Below, one piece after another: positions 63,087 to 64,000 of a stretch of 64,000 nucleotides of DNA. Under the pieces are notes generated by a model. The model saw only the letters and a program-made list of their open reading frames with translations, did no database searches and was not told the DNA's origin. A program made the translations under genes and the position numbers. Position 1 is the first letter of the stretch; every line of letters starts with the position of its first letter. This DNA comes from Diphasiastrum complanatum (lineage: Eukaryota; Streptophyta; Lycopodiopsida; Lycopodiales; Lycopodiaceae): the NCBI GenBank assembly GCA_029204225.1, contig CM055097.1, positions 50,810,195 through 50,874,194 of the forward strand. The letters are read 5' to 3'.

Positions 63087-64000
63087 ATTGGAAGGATAAG
63101 ATAGAATCTTTGTTGATTCTTTATGGTGCAATGGACATTGTATTAGGAATTGAAATTGAACCTGAAGCTTATGATGAGGCTCAGAGATTCAAGAAGAGAG
63201 CAGGAATTGCTCTTCATATCATCAAGATCAATATCTCTGATGAGATGTTGAGAGAAATAAGTTCATGCACCTCAACTAAGGAGGCTTGGAATATCCTTAA
63301 GTCAATTCATGAAGCAAAGATCACATCAAGAATTTTTACTCTTAGAAATCAGATCTTTTCTACTCTAGAGAACAGTGAACTAGTTCAAGTAGTCCTTAAT
63401 GGACTTAGGAAAGAGTATGCAAATTTTGTGCAATCTTATGCTATCAGGGACGAGCTACTATCTTTGGAGGCTTTGCATGATGTTCTTATTGCTAAAGAAT
63501 GCTGGCAAAAGAACAAGCTGTTGAAGATCAACAAACTTTCAAGGAAGGATGGTGGCAAAGCTCACTTTGCCAAGATCAAATCAAGAGGGAGGAGCAAGAA
63601 CAGTTTTTCTCAAGCCTTCAACAAGGACAAACCAAAGGACAAAGCAAAGAACAAAGACTATGGTGGACTAGAAGATGATTCAACTCATTCTTCTATCTTC
63701 AAGAAGAAGACTCACATGCAAGTTGTGGAGAGGCATCTCTCATGATGTCTAGTTTCTCCTCTTTATCCTTTAATGATGTATTTTGGTATATTGATAGTCG
63801 AGCCACAACTCATATGAGTTGCTCCAAGGATTCTTTTGTTTCTATTGAATCTGTTCTAGATCCTAAGAAATCAATATACACAGCTGATGGTGATGCATGT
63901 GCAATTAAAGGAGTTGGAAGTTGTTCCTTGAAACTTGCATCTTCTATGAATTTTACACTTTCCAATGTACTTTATGTTCCTAATCTCACAAAGAATGTGA
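63087..64000 (+). pseudogene. Copia I gag-protease, right part (runs off the window)
   Basis: It continues the gag of 46024-46090: DKIESLLILYGAMDIVLGIE, KRAGIALHIIKINISDEML, SRIFTLRNQIFSTL, then a Lys/Ser-rich tail. The zinc knuckle seems to be missing: sequence goes from SSIFKKKTHMQVVERHLS to a stop at 63742. After a frame change it continues with protease (WYIDSRATTHMSCS, DSG changed to DSR; NVLYVPNLTKNV at the window end). It is older than the CACTA insertion that splits it. Confidence 0.88.

Noticed and set aside
62681-63745. 354-codon plus-strand open frame ending in Copia gag
   Set aside because: Its first two thirds are the subterminal palindrome array read through by chance; only the part from 63087 is gag. 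It is a junction artefact, not a fusion gene.

Overview
This window comes from the nuclear genome of a land plant. Every recognisable coding region belongs to a transposable element: Ty1/Copia and Ty3/Gypsy LTR retrotransposons (plant-type primer sites matching initiator tRNA-Met, TGGTATCAGAGC) and one large CACTA (En/Spm-like) DNA transposon. I see no ordinary host gene. The species cannot be fixed from sequence alone; the nesting and decay fit a large, repeat-rich plant genome.

Layout. 1-5370 is non-coding, with short tandem repeats, three related fold-back sequences and one retroposed tRNA-like SINE with a 15-bp target-site duplication. 5373-6176 is a Gypsy pol fragment (+). 6177-10450 is a frameshifted Copia (-). 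10525-11070 is a frameshifted ORF of unknown family. 11195-12495 holds 25-bp minisatellites. 12883-16040 is a decayed Gypsy (-). 16095-18600 is a decayed proline-rich/coiled-coil reading frame. 18960-19330 is LTR-like. 19962-23115 is a decayed Copia (+) with its 3' LTR. 23563-27115 holds a Gypsy gag scrap and a truncated Copia (-). 27117-43030 is a complex of chromodomain Gypsy copies of one family, with four LTR pieces, a solo LTR, an inverted gag scrap and a nested Copia (37264-41879). 43085-46018 holds Copia LTR and gag pieces.

The most interesting object is 46091-63086, a 17-kb CACTA-type transposon that sits inside the gag gene of another Copia (46024-46090 plus 63087-64000). Its ends are set by a 3-bp duplication (ATT) and by the fact that removing it restores the Copia gag frame exactly. 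Both subterminal regions are packed with the palindrome GCGTGGATAATCCACGC. It carries two divergent genes. The left one (-, 47723-52366) is a spliced TnpD-like gene: it has the transposase-associated, DUF4218 and DUF4216 regions, but where the Transposase_21 catalytic domain is expected it has a SET-like domain fused in frame to DUF4218. The right one (+, 60627-61757) is a three-exon TnpA-like gene (Transposase_24/Ptta type) with one copy of the palindrome about 330 bp upstream of its start. A younger, nearly complete Copia (53560-59513, TSD TAGTG) lies between the two genes. The insertion order is therefore Copia host, then CACTA, then inner Copia.

All readings are by eye. Domain names rest on motif recognition, and element boundaries on TG...CA ends, primer sites, polypurine tracts and target-site duplications where I could find them.
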